Source: Aphidius gifuensis
Lineage: Eukaryota > Arthropoda > Insecta > Hymenoptera > Braconidae
DNA length: 64,000 nucleotides
Assembly: GCF_014905175.1 (NCBI RefSeq)
Contig: NC_057790.1
Span: forward strand, 24,516,469 to 24,580,468
Direction of reading: 5' to 3'
Shown here: one piece after another, positions 60,539 through 64,000 of the stretch
Layout: every line of letters begins with the position of its first letter
Position numbering within the stretch: position 1 is the first letter of the stretch
The notes under the pieces: model-generated
What the model was told of the DNA's origin: nothing
Database searches by the model: none
Seen by the model: only the letters and a program-made list of their open reading frames with translations
Translations under genes and position numbers: made by a program

Positions 60539-62843
60539 ATGACAGACACAAGAAGAAGAGTAAAGCTTTATGCTTTAAATGCAGATAGACAATGGGATGA
60601 TCGTGGTACTGGCCATGTGTCCTCGTCATATATTGACAGACTAAAAGGTATATCATTATTGGTGAGAGCTGAGAGTGATGGTTCTGTTTTACTTGAAAGT
60701 AAAATATTACCAGATACTGCATATCAAAAACAACAGGTAACAATAGATGAATAAATAAATTGAAATAAATGTAATGTAATGTTGATTGATTGATTGATTG
60801 GTTTATTGATTATTTATTTGTTTATAGGATACACTTATTGTATGGTCAGAGGGTGAAAATTTTGATCTTGCATTGAGTTTTCAAGAAAAAGCTGGTTGTG
60901 ATGAAATATGGGAAAAAATATGTCAAGTACAAGGTAAAGATCCATCAGTTGAGGTAACACAAGATATTGTTGAAGAATCAGAGGATGAACGTTTTGATGA
61001 TATGTCTGATACATCACCACCAGTTGAGCTACCACCATGTGAATTAAATCGTCTTGAAGATATTAATGAATTAATTGGTAATTGTCTAACAACACCAATG
61101 AGAAAAGAAAAATTATCAATAGCACTTGAAACAGATGGTTATATTAAAAAGCTATTATTATTATTTAATACATGTGAAGATTTAGAAAATATTGAGGGTC
61201 TTCATCATCTTTATGATATATTTAAAAATATATTTTTATTAAATAAAAATGCATTATTTGAAATAATGTTCAGTGAAGATGTTATATTTGATGTTGTTGG
61301 TTGTCTTGAATATGAGCCAACATTAACACAACCAAAACGACATCGTGAATATTTACGTCAATTAGCAAAATTTAAACAAGCAATTCCAATAACAAATAAT
61401 GAATTATTGGCTAAAATACATCAAACTTATCGTGTACAATATATACAAGATGTTGTATTACCAACACCAAGTGTATTTGAAGATAATATGCTAAGTACAT
61501 TGAATAGTTTTATATTTTTTAATAAAGTTGAAATTGTAACATTAATACAAGATGATGAAAGATTTTTAACTGAATTATTTCGTCAATTAATTGATGAAAC
61601 AACATCAATTAATAAACGACGTGATTTAGTATTATTTCTTAAAGAATTTTGTAATTTTTCACAAAATTTACAACCACAAGGTAAAGAAACATTTTATCGT
61701 ACATTAACATCACTTGGTATACTACCATCACTTGAAATAACATTAGCTATTAATGATTCACAAACTAAAACAGCAAGTATTGATATATTAACATATATTG
61801 TTGAATATTCACCAAGTGTTGTTAGAGATTATACACTACAACAAATTAATAATACTGAACAAGAACAAATGTTAATTAATGTTATTGTATCACAATTAAT
61901 TAATGATAATGATTCTGAGCTTGGTGGTGCTGTACAACTTGCTGGTGTATTACGTTTATTACTTGATCCAGAAAATATGTTGGCATCTGTTAATAAATCT
62001 GAAAAAACTGATTTTCTCAATTATTTTTATAAACATAGTATTGTTAAATTAATTGAGCCATTATTAAATAATACAATTGGTGATAAACCAGTTAAAGAAG
62101 ATTATCGAACAGTACAATTACTTGGTTTAATACTTGAATTATTATCATTTTGTGTTGAACATCATATGTATCAAATGAAAAATTGTATTTTAAACAAAGA
62201 TTTATTAAGAAGAATATTAATATTAATGAAATCAACACATACATTTTTGGTATTATGTGCATTAAGATTTATGAGAAAAATTATTGCACTTAAAGATGAA
62301 TTTTATAATCTTTATATTATAAAAGGTAATTTATTTACACCTGTATTTGATGCATTTTTACGTAATAATGGACGTTATAATTTATTAGATTCAGCAATAC
62401 TTGAAATGTTTGAATTTATTAAATTAGAAGATATTAAATCTCTGTGTTCTCATGTTATTGAAAATTTTTCAAAAGAACTAGAAGCCATTGATTATGTACA
62501 AACATTTAAAGCACTTAAATTAAGGTATGAACAACATCAAGATAAACTTAAAGATCGTGATAGAGCTACACTTGAAAGTGTACCATCAATATTACGAAGT
62601 AGTAGATATCGTAGAGATCAAAGACAACTTGATGAAGATGAAGAAATGTGGTTTAATGAAGAAGAAGATTTTGATGAAGGTGAAGCTGTTGTTCCAGCTG
62701 CTGCAGCTGATATTGTACCACCAGCATCAGCTAAAAAACAACCAACTAGTCCAAATTCTGGAACAAATCCATTACCATCAGTTGAATCTAAAGCTCAACA
62801 ACAACAACAACAACAACAAGTACAACAACAGTTGCAACAGCAA

Positions 62844-62874
<31 letters not shown>

Positions 62875-63216
62875 AAAGTCAAACTGTTTTGAATAATAAT
62901 ACGTCAAATAATACAATGCCAATACAATCATCACAAGTTAATAATACTATTCCCACTGATGTAATACTTGATAATGAATCAACAATCCCAACAGCTGTTA
63001 TTGATGATAAAGCACCTACAACTATATTCAAAAAGGTATTTATTTGATCATTTATTTATTTACTTTTACATATTAATTTTACGTTCATTTATTAATTTGT
63101 TTCTTTTTTCTACTATTTATCTTATCAAGGGCTTGGTTGATTACGAGGGTGATTCAGACGAAGAAGAAGAAGATGCTGACCTCACTCCATCACTAAAAAG
63201 GCAGCGACTTACATAG
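60539..63216 (+). CDS. flfl: Serine/threonine phosphatase 4 regulatory subunit 3 (SMEK/falafel), complete
   Basis: Regulatory subunit that targets the PP4 catalytic subunit to substrates; in flies falafel acts in neuroblast polarity, centromere function and DNA repair. Coding exons 60539-60736, 60828-63035 and 63130-63216, all GT-AG, 830 aa, the usual family length. Residues 1 to about 105 are the EVH1/PH-like domain (RVKLYALNADRQWDDRGTGH, WSEGENFDLALSFQEK), which binds FxxP motifs. The SMEK and ARM-repeat region follows (LNRLEDINELIGNC, LHHLYDIFKNIFLLNK, EYEPTLTQPKRHREYLRQ). About 666-684 is acidic, about 723-748 is Gln-rich, and the last exon encodes the conserved end LVDYEGDSDEEEEDAD with a basic KRQRL tail. 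The start follows a purine-rich AAAAAAAAATG context and agrees with the family N-terminus. Confidence 0.97.
62797..62876 (+). repeat. CAA/CAG polyglutamine tract in PP4R3
   Basis: A run of mostly CAA with some CAG codons encoding 20-odd glutamines broken by Val and Leu. It is in frame in the low-complexity C-terminal tail. Such tracts vary in length between individuals and species. Confidence 0.9.
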
Positions 63217-64000
63217 TAAAAAAACAAAAAAATCATCTAATTTCCAAAACACCAAGTTATGTGTATTTATCAATTAATAACGTAAATTTTTTTTCTTAGG
63301 AAAAAAAAAAAAAAACAAATAAACACCAAGACTCATTCAAAAGTTAATCCAAAGTTCTTTTGATCTGTTTAAAATTTTAAATAATAATAAAAAACCTCTA
63401 GAATTTTTCTATAAATAAATGATAAAAATTTTCTTTTTTTTTTTCTGAATAAATAGAAAAGGAAAAAAAAAAAATTGGAAAAATTTAATTAAAATTTTAA
63501 ATAAGAAATTTAGAAAAAAAGAACAGAATGAAGAAACAAGATGATGAAATTTGTTTTTCTTTATTTATTATTTTTATTATTGATATATTTTCTTTTATTT
63601 TTAATTATAAATAAATGTGAATTGTGTATGTGTGAATGATTGTGATAGACGTTTCAACACACTTGTATGTGCTAAAGAAAAAGAAAAAAAATAATTTGCA
63701 CATTTTATGTATGAATTAAAGTGTTTCCAAGTTAATGAAGAAGAAGAAAAAATATTAAGAAAAGAGATAAAAGAGTGAGACGATAAACAAAAATTTAAAA
63801 AAGAAAAAAAAAAATTAAGGAAAGAGATGGTTAAGTGTATTTAAATGACAACCATGGTTTGTTGTATGTGAAATAAAAGGATGCATGTGAGACAGCAGCA
63901 ACGTGGTTTAAATTAACAAAAACAACGACGACAAAAAATAATAAAAAATTAAAGAAACTTTGAACTTTCTTAAGGTAATAAAAAAAAAACATAATTATTT
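63217..64000 (+). other. PP4R3 3' UTR and flanking AT-rich DNA
   Basis: Follows the PP4R3 stop at 63214-63216. Holds several poly(A) runs and AATAAA-like motifs (for example about 63413 and 63873), so the 3' end is somewhere here. No other gene seen. Confidence 0.5.

Noticed and set aside
1..64000. tRNA, rRNA and CRISPR arrays
   Set aside because: No B-box-like GTTCGANTC context with a cloverleaf, no rRNA stretches and no regularly spaced direct repeats were found.

Overview
This is AT-rich nuclear DNA from an insect. Genes are split by GT-AG introns, intergenic DNA is full of poly(A)/poly(T) and ATT runs, and the recognisable genes have clear insect orthologues. The base composition and gene style fit a hymenopteran parasitoid such as a braconid wasp, but that placement is inference. 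I see no tRNA, rRNA, CRISPR array or bacterial or viral gene.

Layout. 1-388 (-): first two coding exons of an unrecognised secreted or membrane protein. 3934-5942 (-): complete estrogen-related receptor (ERR) in eight coding exons. 5949-16690: a 10.7 kb non-coding stretch upstream of ERR that carries five sites of the ERR/FTZ-F1 monomer type (YCAAGGYCA), a CRE-like inverted repeat and several GC-richer islands. 16697-18700: a broken, rearranged CEBPZ/Noc1 retro-pseudogene whose ends form a roughly 300 bp inverted repeat. 19054-20256 (+): an intact two-exon gene that joins an unrecognised helical region to an ING-type PHD finger.

20.6-43.5 kb (-): a tandem array of seven apparently intact four-exon F-box/leucine-rich-repeat genes (287-292 aa), then two decayed copies at the right edge. 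Between the genes lie degenerate exons of a class I GH47 alpha-1,2-mannosidase, so the amplified unit held both an F-box gene and part of a mannosidase gene. Each F-box promoter keeps a (GA)n tract and an ACGATAACG-type motif. Two small terminal-inverted-repeat elements inserted beside the seventh copy.

Right part. 43879-44882 (+): TMEM223, a mitochondrial inner-membrane protein. 47296-51167 (-): complete phosphatidylinositol 4-kinase beta (fwd). 51.2-60.5 kb: long non-coding interval between divergent genes, with islands that look like promoters or 5' UTR and two near-perfect palindromes. 60539-63216 (+): complete PP4 regulatory subunit 3 (SMEK/falafel).

The single-copy genes (ERR, TMEM223, PI4KB, PP4R3) are ordinary conserved genes without an obvious shared pathway. 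The unusual biology is in the F-box/mannosidase array, the hairpin-forming CEBPZ pseudogene, the orphan PHD gene and the nuclear-receptor site cluster upstream of ERR.
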